A stretch of DNA of 64,000 bases from Aerococcus christensenii (GCF_001543105.1 NZ_CP014159.1:62001-126000); one strand, 5' to 3'. Counted from the stretch's first letter, positions 9,332 to 18,414 are shown. A program made the numbers and translations. The notes: a model not told the origin generated them from the letters alone.

Positions 9332-9889
9332 TTATTGAACTAGTAAAGCGGATAAAACCCCATTAATAAAGCGTCGGGATTTTTCATCCGAGTAACGCTT
9401 AGCTAATTCCACCGCTTCATCAATTGCTACCACAGCAGGAATTTTTTCCTGATTTCCGTATAGAATTTCATAAGCTGCTATGCGTAAAATCGCTAAATTA
9501 ATGGATTCTAAACGTTTAACGGACCATTTCCCTGTGATATGGTTGTTAAGTTGTTGATCAATGACCTCTTGATGTTGACGAACGCCTTCAATTAATTCCA
9601 CAAAGTAGGCGGGAGGTGTCACCTCTTCGTCTTCACTGACCTTCTTCACTTGATCAAATCGTGATTTTGGCGTTTGAACAGATGAAGTGGAGTGGAAGGG
9701 GAGTCCCTTCGCCTTTAATTGATCAAAATCTTCTTCATTAATTTCCTTGTATTGGAATTTTTCTTCTAATTCGTTCACATTAGCAATTAAGTGATTAAAA
9801 CAAGCTTTGGGATCTAATTGAGGATCGATCAAACTGGAATAAATCGCTAAAACTGCTAATTCCCGTATCTGTGAACGTCCGATTTGCAT
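9332..9889 (-). CDS. nusB: Transcription antitermination protein NusB, with an insertion
   Basis: 185 aa; typical NusB is about 130-150 aa. NusB binds boxA RNA with NusE (S10) in rRNA antitermination. The N-terminal helix (RSQIRELAVLAIYSSL) and the C-terminal half (NHITGKWSVKRLESINLAILR and the VVAIDEAVELAKRYSDE-like ending) are canonical. Extra length lies between them at about residues 35-90, a charged, poorly conserved-looking stretch. Upstream are asp23 and efp; this linkage is usual in Firmicutes. A terminator follows. Confidence 0.9.
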   Translation of the reverse strand: MQIGRSQIRELAVLAIYSSLIDPQLDPKACFNHLIANVNELEEKFQYKEINEEDFDQLKAKGLPFHSTSSVQTPKSRFDQVKKVSEDEEVTPPAYFVELIEGVRQHQEVIDQQLNNHITGKWSVKRLESINLAILRIAAYEILYGNQEKIPAVVAIDEAVELAKRYSDEKSRRFINGVLSALLVQ

Positions 9890-9904
9890 GTGATCACCTG
9901 TCTT

Positions 9905-10270
9905 TTACTCTTTATTTGTTACAAGGTCACACACTAATACGTTGACCTGGTCTACTTTAATGTCTGTCATAAAATAGATTTGTTCTTTGATGTATTTTTG
10001 TAAGGCCACAGCCGCTTTAGGAATTTCTGTTCCACAATGAGCAGCTACTGCAACGTCAAGTTGCAAATTGCCTGAATCATCAGTCCGCAAAACTACTCCA
10101 CTATTCTTAGAGAAAAAGCTCTGAATATTTCCAGCATAATCTGCTAGAGGAGTAAACGCTTGGCCTTTTTCACTAGCGATCCTTGCAATGCTTTCAATGA
10201 CATCGGGTGCAATATTGATGGCCCCTAAGACGCCACTTGTCTTAATTTTAGTGTTTTCATGCTTAGCCAT
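9905..10270 (-). CDS. Asp23/Gls24 family envelope stress protein
   Basis: 121 aa from the ATG at 10270, which sits behind an AGAGGAGATACC site. The whole protein is one Asp23/Gls24 (DUF322) domain: GVLGAINIAPDVIESIARIA, then VAVAAHCGTEIP and a C-terminal YFMTDIKVDQVNVLV. In Firmicutes these small proteins sit at or near the cell membrane and are linked to cell-wall stress; the copy between efp and nusB is the conserved YqhY type. Cytoplasmic, with no signal peptide. Confidence 0.93.
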   Translation of the reverse strand: MAKHENTKIKTSGVLGAINIAPDVIESIARIASEKGQAFTPLADYAGNIQSFFSKNSGVVLRTDDSGNLQLDVAVAAHCGTEIPKAAVALQKYIKEQIYFMTDIKVDQVNVLVCDLVTNKE

Positions 10271-10303
10271 GGTATCTCCTCTCTTCCACACGTATTCTCT
10301 AGC

Positions 10304-10861
10304 TTAGGCCCGTTGAATATAAGAACCGTCTCCTGTATTGATGACCAATTTATCGCCCGCATTCACAAAGAATGGTACATTAACCACAAGTCCTGTTTCC
10401 ATAGTTGCTGGTTTGGTCCCACCAGAAGCTGTATTTCCTTTGATACTTGGTTCTGTTTCAGCCACTACTAATTCTACAGTATTTGGCAATTCCAAGCCAA
10501 TAACTTCGCCTTCGTAGGTTACAATATCTACCATCATATTTTCGAGAAGATAGTTCAATTCTTCTTTGATAACATCGCCTGGGATTTCCATTTGTTCATA
10601 AGTAGAAGTATTCATGAAAACATAGGTGTTGCCCATAGCGTAAAGGTATTGCATTTCTTGAGATTCAATATGGGCAGTTTCCACTTTTTCGCCTGCACGC
10701 CATGTTTTATCAATCACAGCACCTGATCTTAAATTTCTTAATTTGGAACGAACAAAGGCGCTTCCCTTACCTGGTTTGACATGTTGGAATTCAATTACTC
10801 GGTAAATATTGCCTTCACTTTGAATCGTTAAGCCGTTCTTAAAATCGTTGGTTGTAATCAT
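10304..10861 (-). CDS. efp: Elongation factor P
   Basis: 185 aa. EF-P relieves ribosome stalling at polyproline stretches. KOW-like N-terminal domain followed by two OB folds. The loop that enters the peptidyl-transferase centre reads KPGKGSAF with Lys at residue 32, the lysine position modified in other bacteria. The signature around [10 protein letters not shown] is present. It has an AAAGGAG site and lies between pepQ and asp23 in the conserved order. Confidence 0.97.
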   Translation of the reverse strand: MITTNDFKNGLTIQSEGNIYRVIEFQHVKPGKGSAFVRSKLRNLRSGAVIDKTWRAGEKVETAHIESQEMQYLYAMGNTYVFMNTSTYEQMEIPGDVIKEELNYLLENMMVDIVTYEGEVIGLELPNTVELVVAETEPSIKGNTASGGTKPATMETGLVVNVPFFVNAGDKLVINTGDGSYIQRA

Positions 10862-11010
10862 AAATTATACTCCTTTAAATTTGTATTCACACTATTTTAT
10901 CATAGTTTTTATATTTTCATAGAATTTATTCTCAGTTAGTCCTTAGTTTTCCAAAAAATCAAAACGTTTCACTCCCTAACAGAGGAACTCAATTCTCACA
11001 TTCACCATTT

Positions 11011-12090
11011 TTAAAGCAAAATAAGCTCACGTGGAGATTGTGTCAAACAAACATTGCCATCTTCTATAAACAGCAAGTCATCTTCAATTCTTGCTCCCCC
11101 TAAGCCTTCAATGTAGATACCAGGTTCATCTGTCACTAATTGGTTCACTTCAAATGGCGTGTGGGCAGATGGCGTGGCATTCGGATCTTCATGCACTTCT
11201 AAGCCATAGGAGTGACCTAAAGCGTGACCGAAATATTTACCATAGCCGTGAGAATCAATATAATTTCGAGCGATAGCGTCAATCTCTTGACCTGTCATTC
11301 CAGGCTTGGCCAGGTCTCGAACCAATTGATTGGCTTCATACACAATTTGATGGATTTCTTTCAATCGAGGATCCACATCTCCTAGGGCAACTGTTCGAGT
11401 CATATCAGAAGCATAGCCTTGGTAATAACATCCGAAATCAATCGTAATAATATCCCCTTTTTCAAGGCGCTTTTCACTCGCAACTCCATGGGGCATAGCT
11501 GACCGTTTACCCGAAGCTACAATCGTATCAAAGGACAAACCAGAAGCCCCATATTCCCGCATCTTAAAATCTAAAGTATTAGCAACTTCAATTTCTGTTA
11601 AGCCGGGTTTGAGATAAGTCAACAAATAATCAAATGCCTTATCTGTAATCGCGCAGGCTTGTTTAATCTTAGCAATCTCGTCTGCATCTTTATAGCTTCT
11701 CAAGACTTCAATCATACCTGAAGCTGGAACAAGCTCAGCTTTGAGAAAGTTTTCGTAGCCATCATATTCAGCGACGGTCATGTGTTGCTCTTCATACCCG
11801 ATCCGGGTAAGGACTTCCTTCTCAATAATGTCTTGGAGAATATGTAAGGGAGAACTTGTTGAGGCCGATCCTCCTGCTAAGATCACCTCATACCCTTCAC
11901 ATTGCTTGCTAGCTTGCTGAGTATATCTAAAATCCGTCAAAAAATAAGCATGACTGGCAGTTACTAGAGCTAGACCATTCGTTCCTGTAAAGCCACTCAT
12001 ATAACGTAAGTTATACTTTTCAGTAATAAGGTAAGCACTCAGGCTTTCTACTTTTAAACTCGCTTGGAGCCGTTCGATTCTCCTTTTCAC
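11011..12090 (-). CDS. Xaa-Pro dipeptidase/aminopeptidase (M24 family)
   Basis: 359 aa, starting at GTG behind a GGGAGG site. N-terminal creatinase-like domain (1-130) and C-terminal pita-bread metallopeptidase domain. Metal ligands are visible as the Asp pair in TIDFGCYYQGYASDMTR, the His in HALGHSYGLEVHED, and two later Glu (VTDEPGIYIEG and ARIEDD). It cleaves peptides with proline in the second position. The pepQ/papA-efp linkage is common in Firmicutes and may reflect proline-related function. Confidence 0.93.
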   Translation of the reverse strand: MKRRIERLQASLKVESLSAYLITEKYNLRYMSGFTGTNGLALVTASHAYFLTDFRYTQQASKQCEGYEVILAGGSASTSSPLHILQDIIEKEVLTRIGYEEQHMTVAEYDGYENFLKAELVPASGMIEVLRSYKDADEIAKIKQACAITDKAFDYLLTYLKPGLTEIEVANTLDFKMREYGASGLSFDTIVASGKRSAMPHGVASEKRLEKGDIITIDFGCYYQGYASDMTRTVALGDVDPRLKEIHQIVYEANQLVRDLAKPGMTGQEIDAIARNYIDSHGYGKYFGHALGHSYGLEVHEDPNATPSAHTPFEVNQLVTDEPGIYIEGLGGARIEDDLLFIEDGNVCLTQSPRELILL

Positions 12091-12129
12091 AATTTTTCCT
12101 CCCTACTTGATCTTATATTAACAGCTCCC

Positions 12130-12138
12130 ATTATAGCA
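12130..12138 (-). promoter_or_regulatory. Extended -10 promoter of the pepQ-efp-asp23-nusB operon
   Basis: The minus strand reads TGCTATAAT, an extended -10, about 40 bp before the GTG start of the peptidase gene. It lies just after the comGG terminator; no good -35 is visible. Confidence 0.6.
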
Positions 12139-12165
12139 AAAAAGCAAGACTATGGAAAGTCTTGC
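12138..12165 (-). terminator. Terminator after comGG
   Basis: The minus strand forms GCAAGACT-TTCCAT-AGTCTTGC followed by TTTTTT. It ends the comG operon. Confidence 0.85.
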
Positions 12166-12200
12166 CCAATACAGCTTCAGTCATCTTATCATTTTTGAAA

Positions 12201-13217
12201 TTAATAAATAAAATGGAAAACATGTTTGGAATCCTTCATGGTCACTTGACAATGCTGTTCTTTCTGTTGAATAAAATATCGAACACTAGCACAATCAAAA
12301 CGAAAAGTCTTCTCAATTTTTCCTCCATTCTGCCACTCACTCTTGGGATGTTCCAAATAAAACTTATCTTGGCGCTTTCTTGCTTTCTTAAAGGCTTGTA
12401 TCGTTTGCTTTATCTGCTCTTGACCTTCTCGCATAGACGTAAACTTTAAATCTTCATCTGCCTCCTCCAAGCAGGCTTTGATAAGTGGAAATTTATCCAA
12501 GATTTTTTTTAAAGAGCGATCTTGAACCATCTGCTTTTTCTTGTAAGTTTCAAAATCTTCTCGGGAAAGTTTCTCTTCATTTAAAATCTCATTAGGCGAA
12601 TCTAAAGGTAAAGGAAAAGAAGGAGGAGTTCCGGTATCCACTGATCGCTTCTTGCGGTGCTCACTCGAATGCTTGGGAGATTCCTTCAAGCAATTATTTC
12701 CTTTCTCTAAAAAAGTAAGATCAGGCAAACTTGGCAAAAATACTTTCTCCTGAGAAATATGTGTCAGTTTCGATTCAATTTGCTTTTTCTTTTGACAAAA
12801 AATCTCCTTTTTTTCAGAAGACTCTGTCTTTTGAATCTCACGCTCTAAATCCTTCAATTGAGCTTCTAATATTTGAATGTGTTGATTTTTTTCTTCAAAG
12901 GAACGCTTCTCCTGCAAGTAAGTCACTAAAAGTTCTCCTAATTCTTTGGACAAATGTTTTTGGATTTTTTCCAAGTCTTCCTCTTTGGCCTGCTTATCTT
13001 GCTCCCATTTCTCTTTTTTCTTAGCTTGTTCCTTAGCTCTCTCTTCTGCTGTTGTCTGGTAAGCATACTCGGCTAAAGCATGTGCCAAATAACCTTCTGA
13101 AACAGTCTTCATATTTTGAACATTCATCTGATAAAGTGTTAACCCCGCCATAAAGAGAAGGCCGCATACAAAAAGCAAAGTCAAACTATAAAACAAAATC
13201 GACCCTTTTTTATTCAT
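12201..13217 (-). CDS. comGG: ComGG-like competence pseudopilus protein, greatly enlarged
   Basis: 338 aa from the ATG at 13217 with AGAGGAG; usual ComGG is about 100-130 aa. Position as last comG gene and the N-terminal KKGSILFYSLTLLFVCGLLF membrane helix followed by QNMKTVSEGYLAHALAEYA support ComGG. A strongly charged Glu/Lys/Gln-rich coiled coil follows (about 50-155), then a variable region with SPKHSSEHRKKRS and another helical part. The C-terminus (FRFDCASVRYFIQQKEQ) looks like the normal ComGG tail. So the extra length is an internal insertion. It overlaps comGF by 8 bp. Confidence 0.8.
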   Translation of the reverse strand: MNKKGSILFYSLTLLFVCGLLFMAGLTLYQMNVQNMKTVSEGYLAHALAEYAYQTTAEERAKEQAKKKEKWEQDKQAKEEDLEKIQKHLSKELGELLVTYLQEKRSFEEKNQHIQILEAQLKDLEREIQKTESSEKKEIFCQKKKQIESKLTHISQEKVFLPSLPDLTFLEKGNNCLKESPKHSSEHRKKRSVDTGTPPSFPLPLDSPNEILNEEKLSREDFETYKKKQMVQDRSLKKILDKFPLIKACLEEADEDLKFTSMREGQEQIKQTIQAFKKARKRQDKFYLEHPKSEWQNGGKIEKTFRFDCASVRYFIQQKEQHCQVTMKDSKHVFHFIY

Positions 13218-13695
13218 CTTGCTTCTCCTCTGGCTTTTGAAAATAAATGGTGGCTTGATGCTTTTCTTCATTAATAAATGTTAAATCAATATGCACGATA
13301 TTTGGACTTTGAAAAGTAAAAATCACTCTTCTAACATCCATAAGATAAGGCTGATGTCCCAAGCCTCGTACTAATTTTCGAATCATACGGCTATTCGTGT
13401 TTTTATAAAATTCATAAGAGATGTGACGCTCTTTTTGATTTTTAAATTTCAAAGAAGTTCTAGAAACCGCTATTAATCGTCCATTCCGCGCTTCTCTTTG
13501 AAGCTGCATGAGAAATACTCCCCAATCATCTGCATAAACTTCTTTGACTTGTTGATAATAGTTTGTTTCTAAATGAAGAGTGGTCATAAGAAGAGACTGA
13601 ATGCTTGCAAAAAGTAACAAGGCTAAAATCGCTTCCAAAAGGGTAAACCCTCGCTTATTCTTATGGGGATTGAACCCCTTCCAAATGGATAACAT
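13210..13695 (-). CDS. comGF: ComGF-like competence pseudopilin
   Basis: 161 aa from the ATG at 13695, which has an ideal AGGAGGAG site. The type IV prepilin signature KRGFTLLEA precedes one membrane helix (LALLLFASIQSLL). The C-terminal half carries the ComGF pattern (REARNGRL and a repeat-strand region). A minor pseudopilin of the DNA-uptake pilus, processed by the ComC peptidase, which is not in this window. It overlaps comGE and comGG. Confidence 0.88.
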   Translation of the reverse strand: MLSIWKGFNPHKNKRGFTLLEAILALLLFASIQSLLMTTLHLETNYYQQVKEVYADDWGVFLMQLQREARNGRLIAVSRTSLKFKNQKERHISYEFYKNTNSRMIRKLVRGLGHQPYLMDVRRVIFTFQSPNIVHIDLTFINEEKHQATIYFQKPEEKQDE

Positions 13696-13954
13696 AACCT
13701 GTCTCCTCCTGAGTGGGATGTACCTGTAAAGTCTTTTCCTGGTAATTAATACCTCGTCCACTTCGTCCATTACTTTCTACGACCCGAATATACAAATCTT
13801 CCATCTGATTTAATTGCCCCCGTTGTTTTTTATAATTAAGAGATTGCAAGCGAATCATTGCAACAAAAAGGACAATAAACCCTGCTACCAAGAAAAGGCT
13901 AATCATACTCTCTACTAAAAGAAATCCGGACTTATCATTTTTTAACCAGCACAT
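13661..13954 (-). CDS. comGE: ComGE-like competence pseudopilin
   Basis: 97 aa. It has a prepilin-like N-terminus KSGFLLVESM and a following hydrophobic helix, the usual size for ComGE. It overlaps comGD by 20 bp and comGF by 35 bp. A minor pseudopilin; sequence conservation in this family is low, so identity rests largely on position and the signature. Confidence 0.82.
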   Translation of the reverse strand: MCWLKNDKSGFLLVESMISLFLVAGFIVLFVAMIRLQSLNYKKQRGQLNQMEDLYIRVVESNGRSGRGINYQEKTLQVHPTQEETGYVIHLEGVQSP

Positions 13955-14369
13955 ATTTACCTACTCCTAACTGAATTTTTAATGAATACAGCCCATTCGG
14001 ATAATCAATATCTATCGTAGTTGGTTTAATGTAGCCTGTTAGTGGATGAATTTTGATATATCCACCCCTTGGAATCTTTGCTCCTTTAGGAAGAGATATG
14101 ACCCGTTCAATCACTCTGGCATTGCTTTCAGACACCGTTCGCACCTGCACCTGATAGTGGCCAAAATCTATCCAATAATATTTTCCACAAAGAATCGCTT
14201 TTTTCTGAGCCAATTCATAAGCTTGCGTAATCTCTTGAACAGAATTTCTAATTTCAAATTCTACCTTGAAGTGTTGACAGCCCTTCACGGTGACTAACAT
14301 CATCACTCCCACCACAATTAATACCAAAATCATTTCTAATAGGGTAAAGCCTTCCTTGCCCTTATTCAT
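13935..14369 (-). CDS. comGD: ComGD-like competence pseudopilin
   Basis: 144 aa. Prepilin signature KEGFTLLEM with Glu at +5, then the helix ILVLIVVGVMMLV. The globular part includes FEIRNSVQEITQAYELAQKKAI, as in GspH/ComGD minor pilins. 17 bp downstream of comGC in the same operon. Confidence 0.9.
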   Translation of the reverse strand: MNKGKEGFTLLEMILVLIVVGVMMLVTVKGCQHFKVEFEIRNSVQEITQAYELAQKKAILCGKYYWIDFGHYQVQVRTVSESNARVIERVISLPKGAKIPRGGYIKIHPLTGYIKPTTIDIDYPNGLYSLKIQLGVGKYVLVKK

Positions 14370-14386
14370 GCTAACGCCTTCTCAGT

Positions 14387-14743
14387 CTATTCATCAGCTA
14401 AAACAGCGTTTGTTTTCTTATCTGCAGGAATAAGTTTATACCGTGTGACTTGTTCTGACGTCAGGTACCCATTGCTTTCAAGATCTCCTAATTTAGGCTT
14501 CGCATTCTTTGCATTTTCATAAAGAACAGCTTGAGTTTCTACTGTCTTGACTAAAGCTTTATCTCCAGTTTCTTGAGCATTTTCCTTTTGAGTCATCATA
14601 TTAGGAATAATAATTAAGAGTAGAATCCCCACAATGATCAGAACTAAGCACATTTCTAATAAAGTAAATCCAGATTTATCTACACTTTTTCCTTGTAGCA
14701 AACGAAACAGTTGCCGTCTAAAGTTTAAAATTCTATTTTCCAT
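14387..14743 (-). CDS. comGC: Major competence pseudopilin ComGC
   Basis: 118 aa. The prepilin signature KSGFTLLEM precedes the helix VLIIVGILLLIIIPN typical of ComGC, the main subunit of the transformation pilus. The ending around LESNGYLTSEQVTRYK is the family's conserved C-terminal segment. The leader before the cleavage site is longer than usual (about 25 aa). Its start overlaps the comGB stop. Confidence 0.95.
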   Translation of the reverse strand: MENRILNFRRQLFRLLQGKSVDKSGFTLLEMCLVLIIVGILLLIIIPNMMTQKENAQETGDKALVKTVETQAVLYENAKNAKPKLGDLESNGYLTSEQVTRYKLIPADKKTNAVLADE

Positions 14744-15825
14744 TATTGAATCGCTCCTAACATATTAAACATCGGTAACATTAATAAAAGGTAAACCATC
14801 ACGACTAAAGTCGCTACAAAAATAAACATCACATTCTGAGCCACTATTATTAATCCATGAATTCGCTCATGAAAAGTTTCTAAGCATCTTTGACTAAATA
14901 ATCGCATTTTAATGGCTAGCTGGTTAAGGAGTTCTCCTTGCTGAACAATTGATGGAAATTCCTGCTCAAAAACGCCAGACTCTTTTAAAGCTTTTGAAAC
15001 AGGTTGACCTTCTTGATAACTCGCCTGTAAAAATTGACCGAAGTCTTTCAAAAAAGGGACTTCCTCCTGGCTGGAAAACGTCTCTATAATTTGCTTGATT
15101 GAATAACCGACAGCAAAGAGTTGACTGAATTCATAAGCAAAAAAGTAAGTATAATAGAGGCGATACACCCTTCCAATCAAAGGGAGTTTCACGTATCTTT
15201 GAGCTCTGTACAAGGGAGAATGCTTCTTGTACCATATTCTTCCTCCTATCAAAAACAGAATACTTAATCCCAAAAAGCCAGCCAGTAAAAGCGGCATATT
15301 TTCTAAAGTTCCTAGCAAAATAGCGGCTAATCCTCCCGCTTGGCTGATTCTCATCGCTTTCAACTGAGGAAGTAAAAAGAGTCGTAATCCCCCTAACAAA
15401 ATTGCAATCATGCCAACCAAAAAAGCAGGATAACGAAGGGTCTTTCTAATCTCTTGCCTCTGCTGGTCACGCGTCTTTAAATAATCTGAGATAACTAATA
15501 GATCCTTTGCAAAATCTCCCCATTCCTCACTCACTTTCACTTGAAAAATAACAGATTGTGGGAAATGAAGAATAGACAAAGTCTGATAAAAATAGTTTCC
15601 TCTGATTAATTGACTCTCCATGGCTTGAAAATCTTCTTTTTTCTCTGGATAAATTTGACCTAAAAATTGGAAAATTTCGATTAACTGAAATCCTTCCGAA
15701 GACATCTGGGCAATATAAAGAAGGACATCTGCTTGCTTTTTCCTTGTCCAAGAACTCGTTATCTCATAATTAGCAATCGCTTTCCAATTGATAGCTCGCT
15801 TTGACTTCTTGACTGATCCTTCCAC
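14743..15825 (-). CDS. comGB: ComGB, inner-membrane platform protein of the competence pilus
   Basis: 360 aa, starting at GTG behind GGAGG. A GspF/PilC-type membrane protein with two T2SSF domains and three hydrophobic segments (about 135-155, 180-200 and 330-355). It anchors assembly of the pseudopilus. It overlaps the comGA end by 56 bp and comGC by 1 bp, indicating tight coupling. Confidence 0.94.
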   Translation of the reverse strand: MEGSVKKSKRAINWKAIANYEITSSWTRKKQADVLLYIAQMSSEGFQLIEIFQFLGQIYPEKKEDFQAMESQLIRGNYFYQTLSILHFPQSVIFQVKVSEEWGDFAKDLLVISDYLKTRDQQRQEIRKTLRYPAFLVGMIAILLGGLRLFLLPQLKAMRISQAGGLAAILLGTLENMPLLLAGFLGLSILFLIGGRIWYKKHSPLYRAQRYVKLPLIGRVYRLYYTYFFAYEFSQLFAVGYSIKQIIETFSSQEEVPFLKDFGQFLQASYQEGQPVSKALKESGVFEQEFPSIVQQGELLNQLAIKMRLFSQRCLETFHERIHGLIIVAQNVMFIFVATLVVMVYLLLMLPMFNMLGAIQ

Positions 15826-16777
15826 CCTGATACGCCTCCTCTAATTTCTTATTTAATGAAGAAAATTGATCACTATGCTGGCCATTCATCATCCAATGAG
15901 TAATCATAGAGGCATCCATCCACTCACAAATCATGGAGCGACGATTATCCTCTAAAGGTAAGAGAGGGATCAACCGCTGAGATACAATCAACAATAAGGT
16001 TTGAAGCAATTGTTCTTGACTAATCCCTAATTCCTGTAATCTTCCTAAAACCCCTACACAATTTTTGGCATGAACCGTTGCTAAAACTAGATGTCCCGTC
16101 AAAGCAGCTCGCATCACCATTCGAGCAGTCCATTCATCACGAATCTCTCCAATTAATAAAATATCCGGATGGTGGCGCAAACTCGCCTTAATCAAAACAT
16201 CATAAGTCGTTCCTGCTTTCTCATTCACTTGAACCTGAAGAAAGTTTTTTTCTTTAAGTTCTACTGGGTCCTCCATAGTAATGATTTGCTTAGCTTGTTT
16301 TTGATAAAGATCTCTTAACAATTGATAAATCAGTGTGGTCTTTCCTGAAGAAACAGGACCAGAAAATAAAATTAAGCCGCTCTGTTTCTTCATATAAGTT
16401 TTCATTATTTCAAAATCATCTAAAGATTCTATACTCAGCGTTTCTTGCTCATAATCAAACAACAAACGAATCACTAACGATTCTTGCAACATATAATTAG
16501 CAAGGGTAGACAAACGAAGTTCGATTTTAAAATCGTCTAAATCGTAAAACAAACTTCCTTCTTGAGGTAACCGCCGCTCTCCAACATCCAAATGACTGAC
16601 ATATTTAAGATATCTTATCCACCGTGCCCCCTCTTCCAAATTCAAATCTCTCTGATGAACTAAATTTCCGCCTTGTCGAAAATAAATTGCATAATGATCT
16701 TGGTCAGGAAGAAAATGGATATCATCTACCCGTCCGTGATAGGCTCGTTTGAGTAATTCTTTGATAGCCTCTTCCAT
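15770..16777 (-). CDS. comGA: ComGA, competence pilus assembly ATPase
   Basis: 335 aa. GspE/PilB-family ATPase that powers assembly of the transformation pseudopilus. Walker A GPVSSGKTT, Asp box ITMEDPVE, Walker B DILLIGEIRD and the His box LTGHLVLATVHA are all present. First gene of the comG operon, with an AAGGAAG site. No convincing ComX (cin) box was found in the AT-rich 200 bp upstream, so the induction signal is not evident from the sequence. Confidence 0.95.
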   Translation of the reverse strand: MEEAIKELLKRAYHGRVDDIHFLPDQDHYAIYFRQGGNLVHQRDLNLEEGARWIRYLKYVSHLDVGERRLPQEGSLFYDLDDFKIELRLSTLANYMLQESLVIRLLFDYEQETLSIESLDDFEIMKTYMKKQSGLILFSGPVSSGKTTLIYQLLRDLYQKQAKQIITMEDPVELKEKNFLQVQVNEKAGTTYDVLIKASLRHHPDILLIGEIRDEWTARMVMRAALTGHLVLATVHAKNCVGVLGRLQELGISQEQLLQTLLLIVSQRLIPLLPLEDNRRSMICEWMDASMITHWMMNGQHSDQFSSLNKKLEEAYQGGRISQEVKASYQLESDC

Positions 16778-16973
16778 TTTGCACTTCCTTTCTTCATATA
16801 ATTCCCTTGCTTTTGAATATTTCCGTTTTTTTGCATCTTTTTTCTTTAAATTTAAATGTTTCCTCTTACTATTTTTCTATTTTCCAATGAAATCTTCCCC
16901 TAATTAAAATATGTAAAAAAAAATCGTTTTATATATTTTTGAATTTTTTTGCACTTTTTCACGAAGTCTGAAA

Positions 16974-17002
16974 CTGACAAGTCTAAAAGGATCCCCTATA
17001 AT
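16974..17002 (+). promoter_or_regulatory. Strong promoter of the V-ATPase operon
   Basis: -35 CTGACA (16974-16979), 17 bp, -10 TATAAT (16997-17002). Because the -10 overlaps the ATG at 17001, that ATG cannot be the start of the first gene. About 190 bp of AT-rich DNA separates this promoter from comGA. Confidence 0.85.
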
Positions 17003-17063
17003 GAACATTGGAGCTTTTCGAGAAGCTCTTTTAAAAATAAAAAAGAAGGATGGTGGAAAAGTA

Positions 17064-17393
17064 ATGGATAAAATTATTGATCAATTGTTCCAAATGGAAG
17101 TCCAGGCCAACAAAGCTCTCAGCAATGTTCAACAACAAAAACTGGCTCTCAGAGAAACGTATGATCAAAAGAAAGCCGACTATCGCAAGCAAGCACAAGA
17201 AAATTATGATCAGACTTTGGCCGATATTAAAACCCAAACTGATGATTATCGTGCTAAGCAATTAGCTGCTTATCAATCGAGCTTCACCCATAAAATGGAA
17301 CAGATTCAACAATTGGTTGACCATGACCAAGCAGCTTATCTTCTTGATTTTAAGAAGCAATTAACAGCCTTGGGAGTGAACACGAATGAGTAA
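17064..17393 (+). CDS. ntpF: V-type ATPase peripheral stalk subunit (NtpF/subunit G-like)
   Basis: 109 aa from the ATG at 17064; the in-frame ATG at 17001 lies in the promoter. Almost the whole protein is a charged coiled coil rich in Lys, Gln and Ala, as expected for the long helical stalk partner of subunit E. First gene of the nine-gene operon and overlapping the next gene by 8 bp. Assigned by position, size and coiled-coil character, since such subunits conserve little sequence. Confidence 0.8.
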   Translation: MDKIIDQLFQMEVQANKALSNVQQQKLALRETYDQKKADYRKQAQENYDQTLADIKTQTDDYRAKQLAAYQSSFTHKMEQIQQLVDHDQAAYLLDFKKQLTALGVNTNE

Positions 17394-18414
17394 CTACATC
17401 GCAATCAACACTAAGATCAAGGCTATGCGAAAAAATCTATGTCTTGATCGCAAAGATTTTGAAGAAGATTATTCTGTTTCCAATCTTCAAGAACTTTATC
17501 GTTTGATCGACCAATTACCTAGCTACCACGCCGTTCTAAGTAGAAAAGGCAATCATTATCAAGAGAATCCTAATTCTTTTATTAATGTCTTACAGCAAGG
17601 CCTTATTTCGGACTTCTTGAAAATTTATCGTTTTGCAGACCTTACCCAAAGAAAAGCTCTGAAATTATACGGTATTCGCTTTGAAGCCCGATTCATTGCT
17701 CGCATTTTACGCCACTTAGAAAAAGAAAAAAGCGTTCAATTGGTTGTTGGACCCTATACAGATTATTTAGAAGAATGTCGTAATTTTAAAATTGGCCAAC
17801 TTCTAACCGCAACTACTATCGAAGGGGCTATAGACAGTTTCAGTGAAACAGATTACCGACCCTTCTTTGAACAATTCAGTGAATATTTCCATGCGAATTC
17901 TTATGATCATTACATTATTTCAACTGCTTTTGATCAGTACTGTTCACTGCTTGTTTGGAAAAAAGCGCGACAAGCCTTCTCTCCAAAAGAACTTAATGCC
18001 TTCAAAAAACTTTATGGCATTCGGATGGATTTAGCGAATATTCGGACGATCTATCGTTTGAAATTTCTCTATCATGCAGATGAAAATTATATTCGCGCGC
18101 AATTGTTTGATCCAAGTCATTATCTTAATGAGTCTTCGCTCAACACCTTGCTTTCAAGTCAAGACGAGACTTCCTTTATGAATCATCTCAATCTTCTCGG
18201 CTTTGAAAATTTGTTTACAAGTGATGATGCCTTGACCCGAAGTGAACGACAACATAATTACTTAGCCAATCTTCAAAAACGACTAAGCAAAGCCCTTCCA
18301 CATTCGATTCTGCCTCTTCTCACCTATCTCGAAGATAAGGAAAAAGAAGCTCATTTATTCGAACAAATTATGGAAGAAGTGGCCTATAAAGTTGACGATC
18401 CTACTTATGTATAA
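17386..18414 (+). CDS. ntpC: V-type ATPase subunit C/d (NtpC)
   Basis: 342 aa, typical for the AC39/d-type socket subunit that links the central stalk to the membrane c-ring. Helical, with the characteristic early YxxxNTKIKAM segment and three related helical-bundle repeats, including ELNAFKKLYGIRMDLANI. In E. hirae ntpC lies fifth, after ntpE; here it is second. Confidence 0.88.
   Translation: MSNYIAINTKIKAMRKNLCLDRKDFEEDYSVSNLQELYRLIDQLPSYHAVLSRKGNHYQENPNSFINVLQQGLISDFLKIYRFADLTQRKALKLYGIRFEARFIARILRHLEKEKSVQLVVGPYTDYLEECRNFKIGQLLTATTIEGAIDSFSETDYRPFFEQFSEYFHANSYDHYIISTAFDQYCSLLVWKKARQAFSPKELNAFKKLYGIRMDLANIRTIYRLKFLYHADENYIRAQLFDPSHYLNESSLNTLLSSQDETSFMNHLNLLGFENLFTSDDALTRSERQHNYLANLQKRLSKALPHSILPLLTYLEDKEKEAHLFEQIMEEVAYKVDDPTYV

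Noticed and set aside
12162-12449. Plus-strand ORFs antisense to comGG
   Set aside because: Shadow frames of the coiled-coil coding region with no start signals.
16778-16973. ComX/cin box in front of comGA
   Set aside because: No sequence close to the TACGAATA-type box was found; only AT-rich DNA.
17001-17063. N-terminal extension of the first V-ATPase gene from the ATG at 17001
   Set aside because: That ATG overlaps the -10 box TATAAT (16997-17002), so it is not transcribed; the ATG at 17064 is the real start.
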